A DNA stretch of 64,000 nucleotides from an uncultured Opitutia bacterium (GTDB taxonomy: Bacteria > Verrucomicrobiota > Verrucomicrobiia > Opitutales > Coraliomargaritaceae): contig CAKZOI010000039.1 of the NCBI GenBank assembly GCA_937136395.1, positions 1 to 64,000 of the forward strand, given 5' to 3'. Position numbers and translations under genes: made by a program. Every line of letters starts with the position of its first letter. The stretch's first letter is position 1. The notes below the pieces were generated by a model. That model saw only the letters and a program-made list of their open reading frames with translations. It was not told where the DNA came from and ran no database searches. Shown here in pieces: positions 46,513 to 55,229 of this stretch.

Positions 46513-49086
46513 TTAAAACAAGGCCAACTGATCGTCTTCGTCCTTTGTATCGCTGCCGGACTTTTCTTTCTTCAAGCGCTTGCGTAACAAATTATGCGAC
46601 GAGTCGTCCGCTTCGAGGCGCTCAAGAATGGTTTTCGCGCGATCAATTACCGTTGTCGGCAAGCCTGCGAGACGTGCGACTTGAATACCGTAGGAACGAT
46701 CCGCTGCACCTTTAATCACCTGGCGCACAAAAATGATTTCATCGTTCCACTCTTTCACGGCGACGGAATAGTTCTCCAAACGATCCAAGGTCTTCGCGAG
46801 TTGCGTGAGCTCGTGGTAATGCGTCGCAAATAAGGTGCGTGCACCATCGGCATCTTTGGGGTGCAGGTGCTCGATCACGGCCCATGCGATCGACAAGCCA
46901 TCATAGGTGCTGGTGCCGCGACCAATCTCGTCGAGAATCACAAGGCTACGCGAGGTCGCGTTGTTCAAAATATTGGCGGTCTCATTCATCTCTACCATGA
47001 AAGTCGAGTTGCCTCGTGCCAGTTCATCACTCGCGCCAACGCGTGAGAAAATACGATCGACCAACCCGATCTGACAGCTTCTTGCTGGCACCCATGCGCC
47101 CGACTGTGCCATCAACACGATCAAAGCAACTTGACGGATGTAGGTCGACTTACCTGCCATATTTGGCCCGGTAATCAATGCAATCTGTGGAGAGTCATCG
47201 CCCAATCCAGAACTCGACAAGCGACAATCGTTTGGCACGAAGGCATGGGTGCCGGCAAGTCCAAGACGTTGCTCGCGCATCATTTGCTCCACGACGGGGT
47301 GACGCCCTTGATCGATCAGTAGTGTATCGGAATTATTCAGCTCTGGCTTGCAATAATCCCACTCACGGGCGAGCACACCCCAGCCAATAAACACATCGAT
47401 CTCTGAAAGTGCGGCGGCGGTTTCTTTGAGTGCGTCCGCATATTCGAGGATTTTTGCAATCAACCCATTGAACAAGGCATCTTCCCTACCGAGTGCTTTT
47501 TCATCAGCGCTCAGAATCTCACGTTCGCGCTCCTTGAGAATATCCGTCGTGTAGCGCTCGGCATTTTTCATCGTTTGCTTGCGCACGTAATCTTCAGGCA
47601 CCAAGGCGATGTTGCTCTTGGTCACTTCGATGAAGTAACCAAAGGCTCCGTTAAAACGAATCCGTAGATTCTTGATCCCCGTGCGCTCTTGCTCTGCGAG
47701 TTCGAATTCGGCGAGCCACTTCTGACTGTCACGAGTCAGGCTACGAAAATGATCGAGTTCCTCATCATAGCCATCGCGTATCGTGCCACCATCATCAATC
47801 TTACCCGGCAATTCGTCGGCAAGCCCTACGGCAAGTTCATCGGTTAACGTATCAAAATCATGAATACGTTCGGCAATCTCCGCCACGGGGGTATCTGGAA
47901 ACTCCAACAAGGTGCCTGCAATCGCCGGCAGCGCGGTCAAAGTATCACGCACCCCACCAAGCTCGCGTGGATTGCGCATGCGGTTTTGCAGGCGACCGAG
48001 GATGCGCTCGATATCACGAATACCACGCAGTAGTTGCTGAAGCTCGGTGGACAAGCCGGGAGCATTCACAAATTCCTGCACACAACTTTGGCGCCGTTGA
48101 ATCTCCGCAAGGTCCAGCTCAGGCGAGCAAAGCCAACGCTCTAATAAGCGCGCGCCAGCGGGTGTGCTGGTGCGATCCATCGCGGCGAGTAGAGAGCCTT
48201 GTCGCGTGTTTGCAGCGGACTTAAAGATTTCCAAATTACGTAAGGTCGCAGGATCGAGCAGGAGTGTTTTCTCCGTCGAATACTCGCAGATCTTGCGCAA
48301 ATTCTCTGGCTTCGCACAAAGCGTCTCAGTCGCATAGTGCACCAAAGCACCCGCAACGCCGAGTGCTGCATGATCTTGACTCAGACCAAAGCCCTCCAAA
48401 TTCAAAACTCCGAGCGCTTCCATCACTGATTGAGCACCCGATGTGGCATCGAAATGATAATCGGGTATCGCCGTCACTGCACGACCATCACAAAGATGCG
48501 TGTAGAGCTCACCAAAGCCTGCGTGCGCGTGTGGCAAATTCCATTGCTCAGCAGCATTTTCCGGAACCAATATTTCGCGCGGATCGAGACTCTCTAATGC
48601 AGCAAACAAATTTTCCGGTCGCGCTTCGGAGGCGATAAAGAATTCGCCCGTAGTCAAATCCAGCCACGCGGCTTGCAGGCCTTTCCTCTCCATCGATAGT
48701 GCGAGCAGGAAATGATTTCGTGAAGCATCAATCTGCGTGTCGGCGAGTCGCGTGCCTGGAGTGATAATTCGAGTCAGCGCCCGCTTGACCAACTTCCCGG
48801 GCTGTGGCGTTTCGACCTGATCGCAGATCGCGATTTTCACGCCTTGATCCAGCAGCTTTTGGATATAGCCGTCTGCCGCATGAAACGGAATGCCCGCCAT
48901 CGGCATGCCGTGACGATGCGTGAGTGTGATGCCGAGAAGCTTCGCGCCCCACTCTGCGTCCTGTAGAAAAATCTCATAGAAATCTCCCAATCGAAACATC
49001 AACAAGGTATCATCCGAGAGCTGTGCACGAATTTCGTGCCACTGCTGCATCATCGGGGTCAGTTTCTTGGGTTTTTCGGCGGACAT
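46513..49086 (-). CDS. mutS: DNA mismatch repair protein MutS
   Basis: 857 residues, the length of E. coli MutS (853). The N-terminal mismatch-binding domain has FRLGDFYEIFLQDA (Phe-x-Glu, here FYEIF), and the C-terminal ATPase has Walker A TGPNMAGKSTYIRQ, the DEIGRGTSTYDG switch and FATHYHELTQ. It recognises mismatches with MutL. Monocistronic, reading toward lysA. Confidence 0.97.
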   Translation of the reverse strand: MSAEKPKKLTPMMQQWHEIRAQLSDDTLLMFRLGDFYEIFLQDAEWGAKLLGITLTHRHGMPMAGIPFHAADGYIQKLLDQGVKIAICDQVETPQPGKLVKRALTRIITPGTRLADTQIDASRNHFLLALSMERKGLQAAWLDLTTGEFFIASEARPENLFAALESLDPREILVPENAAEQWNLPHAHAGFGELYTHLCDGRAVTAIPDYHFDATSGAQSVMEALGVLNLEGFGLSQDHAALGVAGALVHYATETLCAKPENLRKICEYSTEKTLLLDPATLRNLEIFKSAANTRQGSLLAAMDRTSTPAGARLLERWLCSPELDLAEIQRRQSCVQEFVNAPGLSTELQQLLRGIRDIERILGRLQNRMRNPRELGGVRDTLTALPAIAGTLLEFPDTPVAEIAERIHDFDTLTDELAVGLADELPGKIDDGGTIRDGYDEELDHFRSLTRDSQKWLAEFELAEQERTGIKNLRIRFNGAFGYFIEVTKSNIALVPEDYVRKQTMKNAERYTTDILKEREREILSADEKALGREDALFNGLIAKILEYADALKETAAALSEIDVFIGWGVLAREWDYCKPELNNSDTLLIDQGRHPVVEQMMREQRLGLAGTHAFVPNDCRLSSSGLGDDSPQIALITGPNMAGKSTYIRQVALIVLMAQSGAWVPARSCQIGLVDRIFSRVGASDELARGNSTFMVEMNETANILNNATSRSLVILDEIGRGTSTYDGLSIAWAVIEHLHPKDADGARTLFATHYHELTQLAKTLDRLENYSVAVKEWNDEIIFVRQVIKGAADRSYGIQVARLAGLPTTVIDRAKTILERLEADDSSHNLLRKRLKKEKSGSDTKDEDDQLALF

Positions 49087-49215
49087 GGAAAATTAAATGG
49101 TAGCCCACGAATGAATACGAATTAGCGCGAATCAAAAGCGTATATTTTCGTTTCTTTGAGATCTACGAAAAGTTTCATGGTAATTTGTGAGATTCATGGG
49201 CAAAAAGACAAATCC

Positions 49216-49986
49216 ATGCCAGTCAAACTACATTCACTTCGTTTCGAGAATCCATCTAAGCCGACGCTGGTCATTTTACACGGACTACTCGGTGCCTCAC
49301 GCAACTGGAGCACAATCGGTAAAGCCCTCAAGGAGCGTTTCGATGTGCATGCGCTCGATCTGCGCAACCATGGAGCCTCGCCACATGCCGATACGATGCG
49401 CTGGTCGGAGCTTGTGGGTGACTTAACGCTCTATTTGAGAACCCACAACATCGAGACTTGCTTCCTCATGGGGCATAGCCTCGGCGGAAAGATCGCAATG
49501 AAATTTGCCTGCGAAAAGCCAGATGTCGTCAAAAAGCTAGTCATCGTCGATATTGCGACAAAGGCCTACCCTCCCTACCACGATAATGAATTTCGTGCGA
49601 TGAAGCGCGTGCCTTCGGGTGCCATCACTAGTCGCAGGGAAGCTGAAGAGCTGCTCAAACCGATGGTGCCAGACTGGGCGATGCGCCAATTCCTGATGAC
49701 AAATCTCGTGAGCGGCGAGTTCGGCTACAAGTGGCAAATCAACCTCGAAGTGCTGCATGCGAGCCTACAAGTCTTGCGCCAAAACTCATTGAAAGGGGAA
49801 CAATCTTTTAATGGTCAAACCATGCTGATCGTTGGCGGAAAATCCGACTTTGTGAAAGACGGCGACCTGAAAGAAATGCGTGAACACTTCCCGCAGCTCA
49901 AGATCGCTAAACTACCTACCGCAGGCCACAACGTGCACGTGGAGGATCGCAAAGGCTTCCTTCAAACGCTCAATGCTTGGCTATAA
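49216..49986 (+). CDS. Alpha/beta hydrolase (YbfF/BioH-like esterase)
   Basis: 256 residues. The oxyanion loop ILHGLLGASRNW, nucleophile elbow GHSLGG (Ser88), acid near GGKSDFV and His in AGHNVHVED form a complete triad in the YbfF-like esterase pattern. Substrate unknown. ATG 49216 (MPVKLHSL) is preferred over a start 60 bp upstream. It starts 51 bp before the polyprenyl synthase gene's upstream gap and reads the same way. Confidence 0.85.
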   Translation: MPVKLHSLRFENPSKPTLVILHGLLGASRNWSTIGKALKERFDVHALDLRNHGASPHADTMRWSELVGDLTLYLRTHNIETCFLMGHSLGGKIAMKFACEKPDVVKKLVIVDIATKAYPPYHDNEFRAMKRVPSGAITSRREAEELLKPMVPDWAMRQFLMTNLVSGEFGYKWQINLEVLHASLQVLRQNSLKGEQSFNGQTMLIVGGKSDFVKDGDLKEMREHFPQLKIAKLPTAGHNVHVEDRKGFLQTLNAWL

Positions 49987-50037
49987 TCGGTCGTTTAACT
50001 TTGCACATTCACGTCTTCCAACTTTCATTTCATAGGT

Positions 50038-51063
50038 ATGACCACACGCTCACAGTCAGAAGCCGATAAAGTAGCCGCCGCAGGGTTTTCCGAAGTTTAC
50101 GAACCGGTAAAGCCCTACCTTGATGACCTCGATGTGTTCTTACAGTCGCAAGTCACTGAGCTGGAGCCAGAGATACAAGAGCATGTGCGCTACGTCTTTG
50201 GACACAGTGGTAAACGCTTACGCCCGATGCTCGTCGCCTATAGTGGCTGGGATGGCCCAGGTAGCGACAGCAAGGAAAACCTGATCAAACTCGGCTCCGT
50301 TATCGAGCTAGTGCACTTGGCGACACTTGTGCACGACGACATCCTCGACGAAGCCGATACCCGCCACCGCCAGGAAACCGCAGCCAAGAAATTTGGCCCT
50401 GCCGCAGCAGTGCTGATTGGAGACGTGCTCTTTTCGCATGCGCTCAAACTCGCCGCCGAGTTCGACACTAACGAAGTGTGTCGCTCCGTTGCGCAAGCAA
50501 CTGCACGCGTCTGCGCGGGCGAGATCGCTCAGACCTACCAGCGCGGCGAAGTGAACTACAGTCGCGAATTTTACTTCCGAGTGATCCAGCTTAAGACCGC
50601 CGAGCTCTTTGAAGTGGCCTGCCGACTCGGCGCGAAAGTTGCCGGTTATTCAGAGGATTTCAGCGAGGCCGCGGGTCTCTTTGGGCGCCACGTCGGTATC
50701 GCCTATCAAATCTTTGACGATCTCGTCGACCTCTACGCGGATGAGTCCATGATTGGCAAAACGCTCGGCACAGACATCGATAAAGGGAAGTTCACTCTGC
50801 CGCTGCTACTCCTGTTAGAAAAACTCCCAGAAAACGAAAGCGACAGCCTCATGACACGCTTCAAAGCAGGCGACAAATCCGTCGCAGCCGACTTCACTTC
50901 TCGCCTGCACGACTTCCCTATTTTCGAAGAAGTCGTTGGTGAATTTGAAAGCCAATTAGCAAAAGCCACTGACGCGGTTGCACCGTTTGAAAATCTACCA
51001 CCAGTCGCTGCCATGCAAAAGATTGCGGAACTCGTGCGCGCACAGCTAGGCCGTATTGCATAA
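50038..51063 (+). CDS. ispB: Polyprenyl diphosphate synthase (octaprenyl-type)
   Basis: 341 residues. The two Asp-rich motifs DDILDEAD (100-107) and DDLVD (227-231) bind Mg-diphosphate; GKRLRPML is the IPP site. It elongates allylic diphosphate to a long all-trans chain, probably the quinone side chain. Chain length cannot be read exactly. A trans-prenyl synthase of other length is the alternative. Confidence 0.9.
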   Translation: MTTRSQSEADKVAAAGFSEVYEPVKPYLDDLDVFLQSQVTELEPEIQEHVRYVFGHSGKRLRPMLVAYSGWDGPGSDSKENLIKLGSVIELVHLATLVHDDILDEADTRHRQETAAKKFGPAAAVLIGDVLFSHALKLAAEFDTNEVCRSVAQATARVCAGEIAQTYQRGEVNYSREFYFRVIQLKTAELFEVACRLGAKVAGYSEDFSEAAGLFGRHVGIAYQIFDDLVDLYADESMIGKTLGTDIDKGKFTLPLLLLLEKLPENESDSLMTRFKAGDKSVAADFTSRLHDFPIFEEVVGEFESQLAKATDAVAPFENLPPVAAMQKIAELVRAQLGRIA

Positions 51064-51119
51064 TCATCGAGTGATTTGACCACTTGATATATATGTATTA
51101 ACTAGTTATTATTCATTCG

Positions 51120-51512
51120 ATGCGCGCAATTCTATCCATCTTTCTCAGTCTGCTGTTTGTCCTTCAAGGACACGCCTTCGACTGTGTCGCAGATGCCTGC
51201 CAGAAAGCCATTGAGAATACCCACCAAGCGCAGACTTGCTGTGAAAATGAATCGCCTGCTCAAACGCAGGCTTGCTGCTGTGAAGACGAGCAAACTTGTG
51301 AAGATGATTGCAACTTAGAATCGCACACGCACAGATCAGTATTGGTTTTCGAGGGCAACAAGCGCAGCCCATCGCCAACTTTTGCCGCCTTAAGTAAATT
51401 TAATAAGGCAGTCGCCCTCCGTCCATCGAAGACGGCTACCATGCCGCGGGCACACGCCCAAGCACCACCGAGCTCAGACCTGCTACTGAGTTACTGTGTC
51501 TGGCGGCTATGA
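51120..51512 (+). CDS. Small Cys-rich secreted protein of a metal-related locus
   Basis: 130 residues with a signal peptide (1-19). Nine Cys lie between residues 22 and 64 (for example CCENE, ACCCEDEQTCEDDC), followed by ESHTHR and a Ser/Ala-rich tail ending in CVWRL. No family is recognised. The cluster of Cys with Asp/Glu/His suggests metal binding or a disulfide-rich fold. It is followed by an HMA-like secreted protein and an outer-membrane barrel, so it may be the first gene of a metal-handling locus. Confidence 0.65.
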   Translation: MRAILSIFLSLLFVLQGHAFDCVADACQKAIENTHQAQTCCENESPAQTQACCCEDEQTCEDDCNLESHTHRSVLVFEGNKRSPSPTFAALSKFNKAVALRPSKTATMPRAHAQAPPSSDLLLSYCVWRL

Positions 51513-51641
51513 TCTAGGTCACCGACAGCCAATGGAAGTGAGCTTCCATAAGGCTTCAGCATGCCTGAATACCACGCCTCGTCGCTGCATGGTATTCGCT
51601 GGCAGTCCTATCTCAGCGACAGTCCAAAACAATACACTAAT

Positions 51642-52058
51642 ATGAAATTTCTATATACACTGATCGCACTCACTCTATGCAGTGCAACACTCACATTAAA
51701 CGCGCGACCACAGCATCCCGTCGCCTCTGAAGAAAACCGCCTAACGGGTGCCCAAGAGCATTTAAAAGGGCAAGCCTATCAAATTGCAGTTTACGCACGC
51801 GGCTTAGTCTGCTCTTCCTGCGGCATCGGCCTACGGATACACCTTGGTAAGCTCGACGGTATCGACAAAACCAAACTCGACAAAGGCATCCTCCTCGATT
51901 CGAAAAACCAACTTGTAATCATTGCTTACGATCCGAAAACGCCGATAGACATCGCAGCCACGCAAACCGCGATCCACAAGGCAGGCTATGAACCGACCCA
52001 CTACTACAAATGGAATGGAGACAAAGTCATCATCCATAAACTTGAGGGGAGCGAATAA
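51642..52058 (+). CDS. Secreted heavy-metal-associated (HMA) domain protein
   Basis: 138 residues: a signal peptide (1-21), then an HMA/ferredoxin-like domain (about 46-120) with ARGLVCSSCGIGLR (Cys57 and Cys60, the CxxC metal site) and NQLVIIAYDPKTPIDI, GYEPTHYYK. This is a periplasmic metallochaperone-like domain, likely for Cu(I) or a similar ion. ATG 51642 is chosen; the frame opens 81 bp upstream. The stop overlaps the next gene's ATG (TAATG), so translation is coupled. Confidence 0.8.
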   Translation: MKFLYTLIALTLCSATLTLNARPQHPVASEENRLTGAQEHLKGQAYQIAVYARGLVCSSCGIGLRIHLGKLDGIDKTKLDKGILLDSKNQLVIIAYDPKTPIDIAATQTAIHKAGYEPTHYYKWNGDKVIIHKLEGSE

Positions 52059-52885
52059 TGCAGCACCTCTTTATCCAAAAAACACTCATCCTCGCTGGAT
52101 TACTGGCACCTCTGAGCTTTCTGCAAGCCGACCAGCCCATTATGAACATGATGCCACGTTGGGATAGCGGCTATGGCTTTCAAGTGCGCGCCGAGCACAT
52201 CCACCGGAGCGATTTGAAACAAGGCAGTCGAACGGTCGGTTCAGGTTTCACTGAAGACATTTCCCAAATACACCTGGAAGGTGTTTACACGTGGGATCGA
52301 TCCATCCGCATGACCTTTAAATTGCCATACATCGCCGACGCGCGTCGTGAGGTGCTAGACGCAAACAACAACAAGGTCGTGCAGCACGATTCAGGGATCG
52401 GCGATCTCACCGTCGCCCTCCCGTTGAAACACTACTTCAATCTAGCGGCACGTAGTGGCAGTTGGACTTTGGCTCCCCAGATTCGAGTGCCTCTAGGTAA
52501 ACAGAATGAGGACTACGAAGTCGCGAATCGCGTCTGGGGCACAGGCCTTTCTTTCGGCTACGAAACCGAAACCTACAACTGGTTCTTTGCCACGGGTGCC
52601 AGTATATGGGTGTTTGAGAAGGAAGAGCCCGCCGAATGGAGCTACACACTCGATCTCGGCTGGAACGCACGCGACAACATGCAGCTACTGATCGAAACCG
52701 ACATGAAATGGGACGATGACAACGCCTTCACCCTCTCCACTGGCCCCGCACTTTATTGGCGTTGGAGCGACCATGTGCATACACGCATTGAGTGGAAACA
52801 TGATGTCGTCTCTAAAGTCAGCACGCATGAAGCCGATCATGGTAATGGCGACCGTATAAGCATCGGAATTGGATTTGTGTTCTAG
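52058..52885 (+). CDS. Outer-membrane beta-barrel protein of the metal-related locus
   Basis: 275 residues: a signal peptide (1-24, ending LQADQ), then strand-rich sequence of the MetA/'transporter' barrel type (GLSFGYETETYNWFFATGA, FKLPYIADARRE) and a C-terminal GFVF with Phe at the end, the barrel-assembly signal. The early motif MNMMPRWDSG and HIHRSD are notable for Met/His. It is translationally coupled to the HMA gene and overlaps lnt by 4 bp at the convergent end. A metal or small-molecule pore is plausible; substrate unknown. Confidence 0.75.
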   Translation: MQHLFIQKTLILAGLLAPLSFLQADQPIMNMMPRWDSGYGFQVRAEHIHRSDLKQGSRTVGSGFTEDISQIHLEGVYTWDRSIRMTFKLPYIADARREVLDANNNKVVQHDSGIGDLTVALPLKHYFNLAARSGSWTLAPQIRVPLGKQNEDYEVANRVWGTGLSFGYETETYNWFFATGASIWVFEKEEPAEWSYTLDLGWNARDNMQLLIETDMKWDDDNAFTLSTGPALYWRWSDHVHTRIEWKHDVVSKVSTHEADHGNGDRISIGIGFVF

Positions 52886-54471
52886 GAGCTCTCACCAGTC
52901 GTAGGGGCGCATTTTGATGCGTCCCTACGCAGTGAAATCAACAACAGCATCAGCCCACCACTCAGCCCCACAAACCAATCGCCATGGCGCGTGTAAAAAC
53001 TCTGCTGCCGACGCCACTCCTCAAACTGAAAGACAGTGTAGGGACCGCCTCCGCGGAAGTAGATGCTTCCCTCAGCATTGTATAGCACATCACGGACCGT
53101 GCCATAGGCGTCAATCCAACCGCTCCAACCGCCATTCCCCGCGCGCATGACTGGACGTCGATTCTCTACGGCACGCAACACAGAGTGTGCCGCATGCTGT
53201 GGAGCTCCGCCCTCTTCACCATACCACGCGTTATTCGTGGCGACAAAAAATAGATCCGCTCCCGCTTGCGCACTCTCGCGTGCAAGTGAAGGAAAGACGT
53301 CTTCATAGCATACCAGCGAGCCAACCTTATAAGCCTTTTCTCCAATCGCCAGCTCGATCAAAGCAGCATCCTCGCCCGGCACAAAAGCACCACCAACAGG
53401 CACGACTTTTTCGATAAATCCAAATGGGCGCGGCACATACTCACCAAAGGGCACGAGCTCTCGCTTCACATAATAAGCATCCGAAAGCCCACGCTCAGGC
53501 TCCACTAAGAAGGCCCCATTATACCACAGTTTTGCCTCACGATTCACCTTGAGATTCCCCATCAGTATCGGTCTATCTATTTCATTGACCAAACGCTCCA
53601 CCCGCGCCGTCATTTCCGGATAACCCATAATTGGCCACGGTGTCGCCGCCTCGGGCCAAAGCACCACATCACTATCAATCGCCGCCACAAAACGCGTCTG
53701 CGTTTCAAGAATATCTAAATTCTCTAGCTCCCGATTATTGTCCCACTTTAACTCTGGCGTGATGTAGGGCTGAACTACTGCCGCGGTAAAGAGCACCGTT
53801 GCCGAATCGCGCTGCGGAAGGGAATGAAAAAACACATAGATACAAAAGCCCAATCCAATCATGGCCACATACAGATCCGGACTAAACCAACCAGTCCACA
53901 GCTTGCGCTCTTTTTGCACCACGCGATTGCGCATTGTCTGCGCCACGCAGCAATTAAAGAAAATCAATAAGAACGAAACCCCATAAGCACCCGTCCAAGC
54001 GGCAATTTGCAAGACCACTGGCCGGCTCCATTGACTCAGAGAAAGGGGAGCCCAGGGAAAGCCCCACAAGAGCCATGTGCGTGACCACTCTAAGACCACC
54101 CATGCCCCCGCAAGACCGGCAAAACCGATCATTCGAACCAGGAAATGACGCTCCGCAACAACGGGCAAAACCCAGCGAGCGAGCGAGAGCCAAGCAACAA
54201 ATAACAAGCCTAGCAAGGCCGACAAGCCCAGCGTGCCAAACACCGTAACATGACGTAACCAAATCAAGATCACACACCAACTCACCCAGCCTGTGCCCAT
54301 ACCGATCAAGTAAAACAGGCGCGCAGATGGCCGCGTATATAGCCAGAGCAACAAAGGCACGAAAGCAATGTAAGCGCCTTCCGAGAATTCGAACGGAGGA
54401 ATCGCACACACCCATAACAGCGTCGAGAGAATGCCCGCAAGCAGCCCCCAAAATAGTGATGTCTTTCTCAT
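52882..54471 (-). CDS. lnt: Apolipoprotein N-acyltransferase
   Basis: 529 residues. An inner-membrane enzyme that N-acylates the mature lipoprotein Cys. About six N-terminal membrane helices are followed by a periplasmic nitrilase-like domain with the Glu in LWPEAATPWP, Lys in VKRELVPFGEYVP and Cys in SLVCYEDVFP, and a final membrane helix near the end. Its presence implies triacylated lipoproteins and an outer membrane. It converges on the barrel gene. Confidence 0.95.
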   Translation of the reverse strand: MRKTSLFWGLLAGILSTLLWVCAIPPFEFSEGAYIAFVPLLLWLYTRPSARLFYLIGMGTGWVSWCVILIWLRHVTVFGTLGLSALLGLLFVAWLSLARWVLPVVAERHFLVRMIGFAGLAGAWVVLEWSRTWLLWGFPWAPLSLSQWSRPVVLQIAAWTGAYGVSFLLIFFNCCVAQTMRNRVVQKERKLWTGWFSPDLYVAMIGLGFCIYVFFHSLPQRDSATVLFTAAVVQPYITPELKWDNNRELENLDILETQTRFVAAIDSDVVLWPEAATPWPIMGYPEMTARVERLVNEIDRPILMGNLKVNREAKLWYNGAFLVEPERGLSDAYYVKRELVPFGEYVPRPFGFIEKVVPVGGAFVPGEDAALIELAIGEKAYKVGSLVCYEDVFPSLARESAQAGADLFFVATNNAWYGEEGGAPQHAAHSVLRAVENRRPVMRAGNGGWSGWIDAYGTVRDVLYNAEGSIYFRGGGPYTVFQFEEWRRQQSFYTRHGDWFVGLSGGLMLLLISLRRDASKCAPTTGESS

Positions 54472-54650
54472 TTTCGTCTCTTTGTAGGAGAGCCAAGACA
54501 GATCGACCAGTATTAAAGTGCCGCGACAGAGAAATACGCCTAGGCGAAGTGAGCTATCTACAAGCGACGCGCAGCAACGGTCACGCGCCGCCGATTGACG
54601 CGTTTAGATGATCTTTACAATAATCCACATATCTTCACAGTGCGGAAACT

Positions 54651-55139
54651 ATGTCACGACTTTACTCCCTAATCTTTCTCATCATCGCTGGTATTGGTTT
54701 CTACGCGGGTTACACCGTGGGCTTTAAAAAGGGACAAATTGCCCTGATTCTAGAAAACAAGCTCGAGCGTGACGCCTCCGCTGACCAAGCAGCGGTAGCA
54801 CCTGCCACCGAGACTTCAAGCGAGCCTGCTGTTGAAGAAGAACCAATGGACGAACAAACAGAAGCAATGCTCGCCGAGCATGAATTTTCGTTACGAGCGG
54901 CGCAAAAAGAGATCACGTTTACCGACAACCAAGGCCGTGAGCTAATCGCCGAAGTCATTGAGGCAAATTCACAAACACTGAAAGTGCGTCGCATATCAGA
55001 CAACCTCGTCGTAGACCTCCCCATCATCATGCTCGTCGAGGCGGATCGCGAGTTTGCCGCCTACTTAGCCAAGCAAAGCGCCCAATCGAGCACTTCCCTA
55101 ACAGCGGAAGACAAGATCTGGGATGAGCTATTTATGTAA
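54651..55139 (+). CDS. Membrane-anchored SHD1-like protein
   Basis: 162 residues. One N-terminal membrane helix (4-24), an Ala/Glu-rich linker, then a small domain (about 88-136) with ITFTDNQGRELIAEVIEANS and VDLPIIMLVEADREFAAYL, the pattern of the SLA1-homology-1-type domain that is frequent in Verrucomicrobiota and Planctomycetota. Function unknown. It stands alone between lnt and secA. Confidence 0.65.
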   Translation: MSRLYSLIFLIIAGIGFYAGYTVGFKKGQIALILENKLERDASADQAAVAPATETSSEPAVEEEPMDEQTEAMLAEHEFSLRAAQKEITFTDNQGRELIAEVIEANSQTLKVRRISDNLVVDLPIIMLVEADREFAAYLAKQSAQSSTSLTAEDKIWDELFM

Positions 55140-55229
55140 TTTCGTAACGAGTTGGATAGTTAAGACAGCCTTCAGTGAAGCCCCCCCATGAGAAGGGCTG
55201 AAACGCTGCGGTCTCCATAAATGAAGCCA

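Noticed and set aside
51513-51641. Hairpin TGGAAG / CTTCCA ahead of the HMA gene as a metal riboswitch
   Set aside because: A single small hairpin without any recognisable conserved riboswitch core; the evidence is too weak.
54478-54611. Plus-strand LytTR-like scrap (DREIRLGEVSYLQATRSNG)
   Set aside because: Only about 25 residues look like a LytTR strand; the frame starts inside antisense lnt and ends at once, so it could be chance.
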